A program made the translations under genes and the position numbers. From Nemertoderma westbladi (Eukaryota > Xenacoelomorpha > Nemertodermatida > Nemertodermatidae), in the NCBI GenBank assembly GCA_032718475.1, contig JAUCBJ010008543.1:1-25176 (forward strand): a stretch of DNA of 25,176 nt, read 5' to 3'. Shown here in pieces: positions 1 through 8,109 of the stretch (within the stretch, counting starts at the first letter, position 1; each line of letters starts with the position of its first letter). The notes under the pieces are model-generated. The model was not told where the DNA came from. It saw only the letters and a list, made by a program, of their open reading frames with translations, and did no database searches.

Positions 1-1
1 T

Positions 2-1399
2 ATCAAACACACCTTTCACGTAGACAAAATCATCATCCTTACACGGCACTGAGTTAAAGATATGCTCATAACTACTCTTAAAAAGATCAGCTATTTCCGG
101 TTCGGAATTAGCACCACCAACATTATTGGAACGTTTAATTTTCGCGTTATTTCGCGATCGCACTGAACTCCAAAAATCGTTTTTACTATCAATAAAAGAC
201 TGAGCTAATTTGTCGTCTCTGATAGACTGCACAGACCGACGACAATTACGCAGGGCCAATTTGAACTGCGCGGTTGCACGCCGTTTCACGTCCCAAATAA
301 AACCGAATCTCGGTCGCCCCTGCTCACACCATATATGAAAGGCCTCCTGCGCCGCTTCATATTTTTCTTTAACAAACTCGTTCCAACCGGGAACAGCATT
401 AGTAGTCCTACTGTTATAACTACACTTAGAAGTAGGGATATACTTATCTACACTAGATTTAATAGCACCAATAACTTGGTCGTAAGATATTTTAAGACTG
501 CTTAAATGTTCAGGGTTACTACAGTGAACATCACAGCAAGTAACAGAGTCCGGTAAATTAAACATAGATAAGCACTCATCTAAACCATTATGGTAAGCAT
601 CGATTACAGTACTATCTACCTTCTTCCAATCGGAACGTGGAGAAGCTGGTTCTACGTGTACGTGCCTGGGAGATGAATCTACAGAGACATCGCACACAAA
701 GGATAACGGGAGATGATCATCAACAGAAACATCTGTAACTACTTTAAGACCAGAAATCTTGCCATGGAAACTTGGCGTAGAAACTACATGATCTAACCAA
801 GACACCGTACCGTAAATATGACTTATATACATAAACGTTTCCCTTGGTAATAAAATAACATCTGATACTAGCAACGAAGAAAAATTACAGAAATTCTGTA
901 ATTCGGTTCCAAAATTCCGACCGGGCATAGCATTAAAATCGCCAATAACTGCACAAAGATTACCGGGGTGGTCATTAATACTTGTAAAGCACACTGATAA
1001 TAATTCCAAAAATAATTCGAAATTATCCGAATTATCGCACGGAAAATAGGCATTAATTAAAAACATCGTGGATCCATCCGAGCACTCTACAGTAACACCT
1101 AATAAACGATTGTTATTCAAATTAATTATTTTAACTTTATTATTCAACGACTTATGCCAGAGGATGGCTAGCCCCCCGTGAGGCCTGCCAACACGAGGAC
1201 CATCACTTAGATCTACACTTGCCACCCCACTACCAAAATAGTCGCCTTCAATGCTGTTTAAAGAATGCAGGTCCTGCTTGTATTGCCACGTTTCCTGGAG
1301 AAACAGTATATCGTGATTTTTACATAGCGACCTAACATGGTCCATATGGGAGGTAAGACCTCCACAGTTATACGAACATATCCGCAAATTATGACTCAT
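2..1399 (-). CDS. LINE ORF2, N-terminal apurinic-type endonuclease part (partial)
   Basis: An open frame of 466 codons from the ATG at 1399 to the window edge. I translated it by hand and found no stop. It shows the APE-type endonuclease/exonuclease/phosphatase order: Asn11 in SYNCGG, Glu36 in FLQETW, a GGLAILW segment (75-81), LINAYFP (114-120), the catalytic Asp154/Asn156 in VIGDFNA, WLDHV with Asp203, and the terminal Asp228-His229 in VDDHLP. This domain nicks target DNA to prime reverse transcription. Residues after ~240 form the linker toward the reverse transcriptase, which lies beyond position 1. All expected catalytic residues are present, so activity is plausible. The start is the first ATG after the ORF1 stop, and the endonuclease motifs begin within ten residues of it. 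Confidence 0.88.
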   Translation of the reverse strand, partial: MSHNLRICSYNCGGLTSHMDHVRSLCKNHDILFLQETWQYKQDLHSLNSIEGDYFGSGVASVDLSDGPRVGRPHGGLAILWHKSLNNKVKIINLNNNRLLGVTVECSDGSTMFLINAYFPCDNSDNFELFLELLSVCFTSINDHPGNLCAVIGDFNAMPGRNFGTELQNFCNFSSLLVSDVILLPRETFMYISHIYGTVSWLDHVVSTPSFHGKISGLKVVTDVSVDDHLPLSFVCDVSVDSSPRHVHVEPASPRSDWKKVDSTVIDAYHNGLDECLSMFNLPDSVTCCDVHCSNPEHLSSLKISYDQVIGAIKSSVDKYIPTSKCSYNSRTTNAVPGWNEFVKEKYEAAQEAFHIWCEQGRPRFGFIWDVKRRATAQFKLALRNCRRSVQSIRDDKLAQSFIDSKNDFWSSVRSRNNAKIKRSNNVGGANSEPEIADLFKSSYEHIFNSVPCKDDDFVYVKGVFD

Positions 1400-1550
1400 T
1401 ATCTATACTAAAAGATTACTTTTTAACTAATTAAAACTGTTACTAAAAATAACAATGGGTACTGAAGCAAATTGGGTTACTTAGAAATTAAGTTGGATTA
1501 TTTGATTAGAGTCTAGTATAATAGTCTCTAACGCTACTCCCATCCAGCAC

Positions 1551-3200
1551 TTAAACCCGAGACCCATCCATAGGGACCCAGTGCCTCTTCACAAGAATCC
1601 CCTGCGGCCAGGATCTAGTGTCAATAAGTTTTTCATACACATCCTTACTCCGAGTTATTATAATAAACGAGCTATAGGTCTGGTGTAGTTGTTTCGGGTT
1701 AGCAACCACCGAACCAACAGACAAATTATGCTGCGAGTTAATAAACTCCTCGACAACCGCTGCTGTTGTTTCGGGGGTGAAACGAGAAACAAAGATACGC
1801 AACTCTTGCGGCTCACGGGCAGCCGCAACTAGGCCAGGAAACTCAAAAGTACCGGTTCCAATCGGCGCCGGACGTTTCTTCCGCCTGTCGGCAGTGAAAC
1901 CACCGGGGAACGCAGCACGGGTACCAGAAGCAGGAGGAACAGGACCGTCCGATGTAGCAGGTTGCTTGGAGGGACCTCCATTGACACCGCCGCCACCCCG
2001 GCGTCGTCCTCGTAGACCACGTAGTTTAGCAGATCGAGGACGTCGACTTGCTTCTTCACTGTCGGAAGCAGCCTGATCAGAAGTCAAATCAACCAGCGGA
2101 TCAAACCGATTGTGAACTGCTGGCTGGGGACTGGGGAAGTAGGTAGGCATGGGACGCCTTGGGGGGTGGCCAGGATGGCCACGAACTGCACTCGCATATG
2201 AGTTGAGCTGGATTTGATTAGAGACCCGAGCCCGATGGAAGTTGCCACTGGATACAGCTGTGGCTCCCTCCAGTCCGGTGTTCGCACCATGTTCGGAATA
2301 ATCGGGATCCAGATCTGCCCCGGAGGCGGAGACAAGGTCTGTAACTTCCTCCTCTTCATTACGGGTATAGTCGACGGGGCGAGGAAACTCCCTCCGGCAC
2401 AGATTATTCGAAGAAACTCGATCAGAGACCCTCACGGAAACCAGATTAGCGACAATAGGACTGACCAATTCCGGCAGATCATCCTTCTTACAGTACGATT
2501 CCTTGAGCAGGATGTCATGGCGTTCAATTGAGAGTTTCATTTCTAGGAGGGAATCACGAAGATCTCTAAAGTCCTCGCCGCGTACAGCCAAGTTCACAGA
2601 CTGTTTATCCGTCGGCGGTAAACGCGCCGGATTTAGCGCGTAGAAGCATGGACAATTCTCTGAGTCTACAAAACAACTCTCGTTGAATAAATTATACATG
2701 TCAAGGACATGATTTCTCTTCGCTTTATTGCCGATACGACCAACCCAGGAAGGCAACGGGCGATCAGGAACAGCACACTTAACTGCCTCAGCGAAGAGCA
2801 ATTTCTTCGCTAAAACAATATCATCCAGCGAGTAAAAGTTCGCGATCGCAGCAGACAACTGAATTTTGTCTAGCGTGGAAATTCCAAACTGCAGAAAACA
2901 AAGCAGTTCCGAGTGAACGAGCCGACAGTCTGCTCCATGATCATCTAGGATCGGTGCCTCCTCCACCAGCCCCCGATCCTCAGTTTGAGAGATGGTAATC
3001 GAATCACTATCATTACCGTCCTCCTCCACCGTAAACACGTCAGTCACCCTTGGAGTCATACTGTCACAACGCTTCAAGCAACAGCTTTCACATAAAAGCC
3101 TATTATCCAACAATTTAAAGATCACAGATGGTTTACCGTTTACAGCACTAATTGGCAGCTCCACGGTCAGGCAATCTGCACACTTCTTTAGTGATGTCAT
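1551..3200 (-). CDS. LINE ORF1 protein (nucleic-acid-binding, CR1-like)
   Basis: A complete 549-residue frame, ATG at 3200 and TAA at 1551-1553, just upstream of ORF2 on the same strand. The N-terminus has two cysteine pairs, Cys7-X2-Cys10 and Cys37-X2-Cys40 with further Cys41 and Cys45, which look like a zinc-binding treble or ribbon. Residues ~97-195 form a helical segment of a type I associate with invertebrate LINE ORF1 proteins (LLCFLQFG, then FYSLDDI, then a Pro-rich PARLPP end). The middle is polar, with an Arg/Gly-rich stretch about 390-405 suited to RNA binding. Residues 466-549 (starting ELRIFVSRF, ending near the WPQG motif) match the C-terminal RRM-like module of many CR1-type ORF1s. 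The inferred role is RNA binding and RNP formation. A shadow frame on the opposite strand is ignored. Confidence 0.82.
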   Translation of the reverse strand: MTSLKKCADCLTVELPISAVNGKPSVIFKLLDNRLLCESCCLKRCDSMTPRVTDVFTVEEDGNDSDSITISQTEDRGLVEEAPILDDHGADCRLVHSELLCFLQFGISTLDKIQLSAAIANFYSLDDIVLAKKLLFAEAVKCAVPDRPLPSWVGRIGNKAKRNHVLDMYNLFNESCFVDSENCPCFYALNPARLPPTDKQSVNLAVRGEDFRDLRDSLLEMKLSIERHDILLKESYCKKDDLPELVSPIVANLVSVRVSDRVSSNNLCRREFPRPVDYTRNEEEEVTDLVSASGADLDPDYSEHGANTGLEGATAVSSGNFHRARVSNQIQLNSYASAVRGHPGHPPRRPMPTYFPSPQPAVHNRFDPLVDLTSDQAASDSEEASRRPRSAKLRGLRGRRRGGGGVNGGPSKQPATSDGPVPPASGTRAAFPGGFTADRRKKRPAPIGTGTFEFPGLVAAAREPQELRIFVSRFTPETTAAVVEEFINSQHNLSVGSVVANPKQLHQTYSSFIIITRSKDVYEKLIDTRSWPQGILVKRHWVPMDGSRV

Positions 3201-3276
3201 TCCGGTCAGTGTACAGCAGTACAGCAGTATAACGCTAGGATTTAGCTAGGCTTCAGCTGTACAAAGTTAGCACCTT

Positions 3277-3313
3277 ATAATGAAGGCAGTGTTATGATAA
3301 TGAAGGCAGTGTT
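3277..3313. repeat. Tandem pair of a 17-nt motif, period 20
   Basis: The motif ATAATGAAGGCAGTGTT occurs at 3277-3293 and again at 3297-3313, separated by ATG. It lies at the presumed 5' edge of the minus-strand LINE and at the opening of the plus-strand frame 3284-3685. It could be a 5' UTR repeat of the LINE or an imperfect target-site duplication relic. Confidence 0.6.
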
Positions 3314-3685
3314 CCTGCTGGAGAACTCTGGACTACTCGATTGATTCATATTCGAGGACTAGCCGGTTCTATGCACGTCTTCACTCACGCTTGCTCTGAT
3401 GCAATCGACTACTCTTTCGAAACCCTCACTGAGATCCAAAAGAGACTCTGGCATGGACAATTTGAACTCGCACAGCGTTATGTCTTTGACACAGAATGGA
3501 AACCAGCTATGGGAATAGATGGATCTATGCTTCCTCAACCCTTGCTCGAGATGTTATTCGATGAAAGAATTATTAAGCTTAGTGCCTCGATCTATGGAGA
3601 TCTTCGGAACGATTTTAGAAATAGTGAAAATATTCCATATCCATTTGTCGATACACAGTTGATAGCACCTTGGGCGGAAGGTTGA
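3284..3685 (+). CDS. Unassigned short open frame
   Basis: A plus-strand frame open from 3284 to the TGA at 3683-3685, with no ATG until the Met at 3371 (residue 11 if read from the TTG at 3341). I do not recognise the product. The composition is protein-like rather than random: balanced charge, an amphipathic stretch (GQFELAQRYVFDTEWKP) and no low complexity. It lies between two opposed LINE fragments, so it is most likely a piece of another mobile element or an orphan exon. No splice sites were convincingly identified at its ends. The label CDS is tentative. Confidence 0.3.
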   Translation, partial: RQCYDNEGSVPAGELWTTRLIHIRGLAGSMHVFTHACSDAIDYSFETLTEIQKRLWHGQFELAQRYVFDTEWKPAMGIDGSMLPQPLLEMLFDERIIKLSASIYGDLRNDFRNSENIPYPFVDTQLIAPWAEG

Positions 3686-3820
3686 TGATTTTTCCGAACC
3701 ATGTATGCTACTACACCGAGCAGGATCAATAAAGTCCAACGTACTTCCATCGGACATTTAGCATTCCAAGAATGTGGATGTAATTTTAAAGTGGGAAATC
3801 CACTTAATTATCAACAGGTG

Positions 3821-4368
3821 GGAGGTGTATTCTACAGACTAAGACGCATTTTCCCATTAAATATACTCCGAATAATTTTTCTTAGATTAGTTTATCCGTA
3901 CTTATGCTACGGGATCATTGTGTGGGGAAGTACGTATAAGTCGATTTTAAACCCATTGAGAATTAAAATAAATAAGATAGTTCGTTGTATAACGTTCAGC
4001 CATTGGCAAAGTTCATCAACACCTATATATCAAAAACTTAACATCCTACCTCTTGATTCCTTGTATAGATATAACATATGTGGGTTAATGTACGATATTA
4101 GTAAAAACTCAAAGCACCCATTATCTCATCTTTTCTTTAAATCTACCGCGGCCCATGACTACAATACTCGTACAGCATCTAGGGGCAATTTTAACTTGCC
4201 CAGCGTGCGTTTGGAAGTCGCTAAAAGGTCCGCAAAATTTCAAGGGCCACTAGAATGGAATAAACTTGAGGACTCTTTAAGAGTTTAAGAGCTACAGCTA
4301 GTCCTTTAAAATCAGTTTCCCTTAAGAGGCTAAGAAAATTGCTGTTGTAAAAGTTATAAAAAAAAAAA
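3821..4368 (+). pseudogene. 5'-truncated LINE: ORF2 C-terminus and 3' tail
   Basis: Residues from about 3821 to the stop at 4286-4288 match the C-terminal end of CR1/L2-group ORF2 proteins, after the reverse transcriptase palm. The typical pattern is GVFYRLRRIFPLN, then LVYPYLCYGIIVWGS (the usual LVYPhLsYGIvvWG block), then a 'PLSHLFF...HDYNTR' close. A frame open from 3701 is joined to it, but the part before ~3821 does not look like LINE protein. Position 3821 is therefore taken as the 5' truncation, which is common for LINE copies. A ~70-nt 3' UTR leads to an A-run at 4358-4368, the likely 3' tail. It is opposite in orientation to the LINE at 1-3313. Dead as a gene because the endonuclease and catalytic core are absent. 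Confidence 0.75.
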
Positions 4369-4384
4369 CTAAAATTAAGTAACA

Positions 4385-4515
4385 CATGGAATACTAAATA
4401 TACACGGAACCGCATTAGTGTTATTTTTTCGGCCCCGAAATTTTTTTCAATAAAATGGTAGTATATGCCATAGAAACCTCAGAAAAAAAATTTAAGCAAA
4501 TTTGACCGGAGCGTT
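4385..4515 (+). repeat. 131-bp dispersed repeat, copy 1
   Basis: This stretch is the reverse complement of 15156-15286 with only a handful of mismatches and the same length. It starts at CATGGAATACT and ends at CCGGAGCGTT. It contains no coding signal. The two copies, 10.8 kb apart and inverted, mark a short dispersed family (MITE or element-terminus type). Just inside its distal end lies a 14-bp perfect palindrome, 4513-4526 (GTTTCCATGGAAAC), which copy 2 lacks. Confidence 0.8.
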
Positions 4516-5110
4516 TCCATGGAAACCGGGCAAACATAAAATTTCTAGGTTTTGCCATGAATTAATTATTTTTTCCATCTACTACCCTATTTATTTTTAT
4601 CCTATTTATTTTTCTTTCTAGCACAGGTAACTATAGCAACGAGGTAAAATCTATTAATATATATATATATATAAAATATATTTAAATAAACACTGCTGTG
4701 GAAGCTAATTTTGACACTTTTATTAGTTTTATATATTACTCCCCCCCCCCCCCCCCCCCCCTATTGATACAATTTAATATCAATTCAATTTATAATTAAA
4801 TATAATATTGTGGTGTACTGTAGTGATTGTGGCACTACATTGTGTCGAAAACAGTAATTTATTCTATCCTACTTTATATAATGTAATATATACAGTATGT
4901 ATAGGGAGGCTATGTAATTGATTCTTTATGCAGTATAATAATAATAAACCATTAATAGAAACGGCGTTTCCGCCGGCTTTAGGCCTCTTCAGCAGTACTG
5001 CCAAGTACTGGACACCCCATTTCCAAAGATGTATAGCTGTTACTAGTAGTGGTGATTGTCAAGATACGAGTGGCGATTCTCCTATTATTCTGATTGCTGG
5101 CAGAGTCTCC
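4516..5110. other. AT-rich intergenic DNA with TA and poly-C tracts
   Basis: No gene is seen. It holds a (TA)n tract near 4656-4680, a run of 21 C at 4741-4761, and AT-rich DNA with scattered poly(A)-like signals. The C run is a likely polymerase-slippage and assembly-error site. Confidence 0.6.
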
Positions 5111-5455
5111 AGGTGGCAGTGGTTGTAGAATCATCAGACAGGGTGGCAGTGGTAGTAAAGATGACAGCCAGGGTGGCAACGTGGCAGTGGTAGTAGAAAC
5201 AACAGCCATGATGGCAACGTGGTAGGTAGTGGAAACAACAGCCAGGGTGGCAATGGATGTAGAGTCAACAGTCAGGGTGGCAGTGGTAGTAAAGATGACA
5301 GCCAGGGTGGCAACGTGGCAGTGGTAGTAGAAACAACAGCCAAGATGGCAACGTGGTAGGTAGTGGAAACAACAGCCAGGGTGGCAATGGATGTAGAGTC
5401 AACAGTCAGGGTGGCAGTGGTAGTAGAAGCAACTACCAGGGTGGCAGTGATAGTA
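5111..5455. repeat. GGTGGCA minisatellite with a 134-bp higher-order period
   Basis: The basic unit is about 30 nt, GGGTGGCAGTGGTAGTA plus a variable purine-rich end. Variants are arranged in a larger block that repeats exactly at 134 bp: the same GGGTGGCAGTGGTAGTA start occurs at 5141, 5275 and 5409. The third block is cut off near 5455, where sequence of the P-type transposase begins. On the minus strand the repeats are CCACC-rich and are read as His/Cys/Tyr codons at the end of the transposase frame. Confidence 0.9.
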
Positions 5456-6393
5456 ACATGGCACTGACTTTACAATTATTCCATTTCCCCCACTTAGACC
5501 TCTTACCATAATATCCAGCAGGGTCTTTGGTGATTCAATAATACCTCCTGCACTAAATATTGATTCTCTCTGTAAGTAAATTTCATCCGCGTATATTACA
5601 ACATTATGATCCATACCAATGCTCTTTAGAAGTGTATAAACTTTTACATCACCTCTTGTCAACTTTTCAAAGAATGAAATGCTGGGTAGGTTCGGCATCA
5701 GCTTCAAGAGCTCTTTATATCCATTCCTGCTCTTATAACGTAGAATAAGACACTTTCTAATGATATTCTTGGGGTATATTCCAATCTTTTTATAATTGCG
5801 GTACTCGTCTAGAAATTCCATGAAATCTGAGTCAAAATTAGGCAATGAATGAAACTTGACCTCATTCATTAGCCTAAGCAAAACGCTTTTCTTCTGAACT
5901 TTATTATACACACTTTTGTTACGTGGTAAATAGCTAAAATTAACGAGGGGTATTTTAGAGGTATTTTGAGAAACAATAAAGTACGTCGTTGAGATCTTAA
6001 GTAAGTAATTCAGTTTTAGATTTTCTGGGGAAATTTCATAAATCATAATTCCATCTTCACTTTCAACATCACACTTACACGCATGTACCTCTCTATTCTT
6101 AAAAACATCCTCGTCTTCAATCCCTTGCTTTATATTTCCCAACTCCCACTCTAATTTGTCTTCTTCAACTAATTTTCTATTTTCGAGTAGGTTGTATAGT
6201 GTGGGATCAACTTTTCGTTTAGTTGGTGACTTTCGTAGTGGAGATGTCAATGGCACAGCCAATGTAAATATTGATGGAATTGATTCCTTTTTGAGATTGG
6301 AACTTCGAAACTGCAAATTTCTGTTCATCATAAAATCCTTCGGCTCAAAGTGAACTTTACAAATTCGATCTTTATCGTAATCGAATTCTCGAC
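5399..6393 (-). CDS. P-element/THAP9-like transposase, exon 2 (truncated)
   Basis: Reading from the acceptor at 6395-6394 (T-rich tract then TTAG, with exon start at 6393), this exon gives the second half of a THAP domain: Cys-X2-His in RICKVHF, then F-E-P-K-D-F, then SIPSIF, the equivalent of the AVPTIF box. A charged linker and coiled region follow. After that comes a block typical of P-type transposases (LPSISFFEKL, then VVIYADEIYLQ), whose Asp should be the first catalytic Asp of the RNase H-like core. The match ends at about 5456 (GIIVKSVP), where the minisatellite takes over. The frame reads 18 or so repeat codons to a TAG at 5399-5401. The insertion domain, second Asp and final Glu are missing, so transposition activity is not expected. 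An ORF extending up to 6496 exists only because intron sequence is open. Confidence 0.78.
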
Positions 6394-7128
6394 CTAACAA
6401 AAATATTAATCTAAAATAATTTATACGGCTAGTGTTCCGCCCGTGCCAGTATTTATATTTCACATTGCAATGTAAACTAATTACTACTGAATACAAAAAC
6501 TCGAATCAATAATCAATTAATTTTTTACGAGCTAGTATCTTTTGAAACTATAAAAATGTTGAAATATTTGGCAATAAATTGTTAAAAGTTGAAATCTGAT
6601 TTTTTTTTTTAAATTACTAGCTAATTTAAAATTAAAAAATAACTATAGCTATATGTTCTAGATCATTTTATTTTTTATTTTATTCTGGAATAGTTAAATA
6701 ACTTTTATATGGTGTTCTATAACTAATATTGAAGCCATAGTAACAATGATTAAGGAACATACGCATACGCACGGATAGCCGTTTTTTTTAACTAGCTAGT
6801 ATTTTTTGAAATTATAAAAAAATGTGAAAACATTGATTCTAGAATGTTTTCCAATATTAAAAAAACACTAAATAAAATATTATTTTTTTTATTTTAAAAA
6901 ATACTAGCTAGTGAAAAAAATACTACTAGATGTCAGAAAAAATGTCTACTAAGGTTCTAGAACAATCACCAATGTTCTAGAACATAATAAAATGCAATAA
7001 AACCAAATAAAAAGAAATACAAATTTTATAAATTTGCTGTACCATGGCTATACACATACTATAGTAGTACCAAATAGATAACATGTCGTAGAACATTTCA
7101 TGCATGATTATAATAATAAAATCCTTAC
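6394..7128 (-). other. Intron of the THAP transposase gene
   Basis: Donor GTAAGG at 7128 and acceptor TTTTTGTTAG ending at 6394. The interior is very AT-rich with many A and T runs and no coding signal. Two imperfect copies of an 'ACTAGCTAGTATTTTTTGAAA'-like segment occur on the plus strand near 6528-6550 and 6789-6812, so a small repeat may sit inside the intron. Confidence 0.7.
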
Positions 7129-7243
7129 CTGGCGTATTCAGCCCCTGACGAATCGCTTGTTTCCATTCATTGCAAACAGCAACATCAATAGGAAACCGGT
7201 GCAAATGGTCTTTTGACTTGCAAACTAAACAAGTACGTGGCAT
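7129..7243 (-). CDS. P-element/THAP9-like transposase, exon 1 (THAP N-terminus)
   Basis: The ATG at 7243 opens a THAP zinc finger: Cys5-X2-Cys8, HRFP at 15-18 and Trp27 in NEWKQAI, all diagnostic. The match stops at NTPG, exactly where a consensus donor, CAG|GTAAGG, occurs (exon end 7129, GT at 7128-7127). Joining to 6393 keeps the frame (1 nt + 2 nt forming Gly39) and completes the C2CH pattern Cys5-X2-Cys8-X41-Cys50-X2-His53, a normal THAP spacing. The intron is 735 nt (6394-7128). THAP domains bind DNA and, in P elements and THAP9, direct the transposase to terminal sites. The spliced product would be 369 residues, far shorter than full P-type transposases. The DIRS-type element is inserted only 116 bp upstream of this ATG. 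Confidence 0.8.
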
Positions 7244-7359
7244 GATGTAGATAGTTCACTATGTGTAGCCAGTGAAGTAGTGTAGGCCCTACTGTGTAGG
7301 GACTAAAGGTTACTGGTACTAGTGATGTACTGGTTAATTGTAATCGAAAAATTATCGGT

Positions 7360-7364
7360 TAATA
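7360..7364 (+). other. Left recombination core, TAATA (predicted)
   Basis: TAATA is the only sequence common to the left edge (7360-7364), the B1/A2 joint (14227-14231) and the right edge (14940-14944). By analogy with other recombinase-integrated elements it is the likely crossover core and also the target sequence. Confidence 0.6.
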
Positions 7365-7814
7365 CCCAATTGACAAAGGTAATTGGTTTTGCAGCGACAT
7401 CCTATGTGACTATTTTCCCTTCCTTGGAGGGGTGTGTGTGTATTAGCATTTGCTCGGCAGGAATAACCAGACTCGTATATCAACCTGGACCAGAGCCATT
7501 TCCCCTCCCTTGGAGGTTGTGTATCAGCATATGGTCTATAGGAACAACCAGGTTTGTAAATCACTCTGGGCAGCAAAGCTCAAAGCCAGAATATCGTTGC
7601 TAAGGCAACGTCCTATCAGAGCTTCAAGGTGCAGGTAGGTTACTAGCAGTGTAAGTAATGGAGCTGACTGCTCACCGTATATTGACAAATATTGGGTTGA
7701 CTGAAACGTTCATTCCAACATTGCATAATACTACAAATATTATACTGACTTATTGTTTGTTAATATTTTTACCAAGGGAGAAATATTTGGATAGCATTCT
7801 AAAAAATTTTTTTT
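7360..7814 (+). repeat. Split direct repeat A1 (left end of the DIRS-type element)
   Basis: A 455-bp repeat identical by eye to A2 at 14227-14681 (constant offset 6867). It starts at TAATACCCAATTG and ends in a T run. It contains an internal hairpin CGTTGC-taag-GCAACG at 7595-7610. Short frames within it are the same in both copies and do not look like protein. It should carry signals for transcription and end completion during reverse transcription. Confidence 0.93.
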
Positions 7815-8109
7815 CATTATATTATACTTTGGTGTACATAAGCTTCTGTACTTTCATCTTTAACTTAATTACATAATTATTCTTATTTGCGAAGTCTTTC
7901 GGTTTGTTTTTTTTTTCTCTCCTTACGAGTTACTAGGAGTTTTTAGTCGCGAATATAAAATACATTGTTCTTGTATATAACATACTGTATGGTATATATG
8001 TATTCATACATATACCGAAACTCATGTTAATATGGTAATAATAATGCAATTATTTTGGCAACGGCTTTACTGCTGTTATATCTGTAAAATTACGCATCTA
8101 TCTGTTTAT
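7815..8109. other. AT-rich 5' leader of the DIRS-type element
   Basis: Unique AT-rich sequence between A1 and the internal minisatellite. No ORF of note. It includes a GTATAT/ATATAC-rich palindromic patch around 7985-8015 (TATATGTATTCATACATATA). Confidence 0.5.

Larger units (their letters stand above)
1..3313 (-). mobile_element. 5' part of a CR1-like LINE (non-LTR retrotransposon)
   Basis: A minus-strand element with the two-ORF plan of CR1/L2-group LINEs: ORF1 (1551-3200), a 151-nt spacer, then ORF2 starting at 1399 and continuing off the left edge. Both frames are free of stops, so this copy is not visibly decayed within the window. The 5' UTR would be the ~110 nt above 3200. It ends near a tandem pair of a 17-nt motif (3277-3293 and 3297-3313, period 20), which may be 5' UTR repeats or sequence at the insertion edge. 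The reverse transcriptase and 3' tail are outside the window, so the clade rests on ORF1 style and endonuclease motifs only. Confidence 0.85.

Noticed and set aside
1777-2531. Plus-strand frames opposite LINE ORF1
   Set aside because: Shadows of the minus-strand ORF1, which has recognisable modules and a full start and stop.
6393-6496. Upstream Met at 6496 as start of the transposase
   Set aside because: The sequence before 6393 has no THAP similarity and would omit the first zinc ligands; splicing from 7129 completes the domain in frame.
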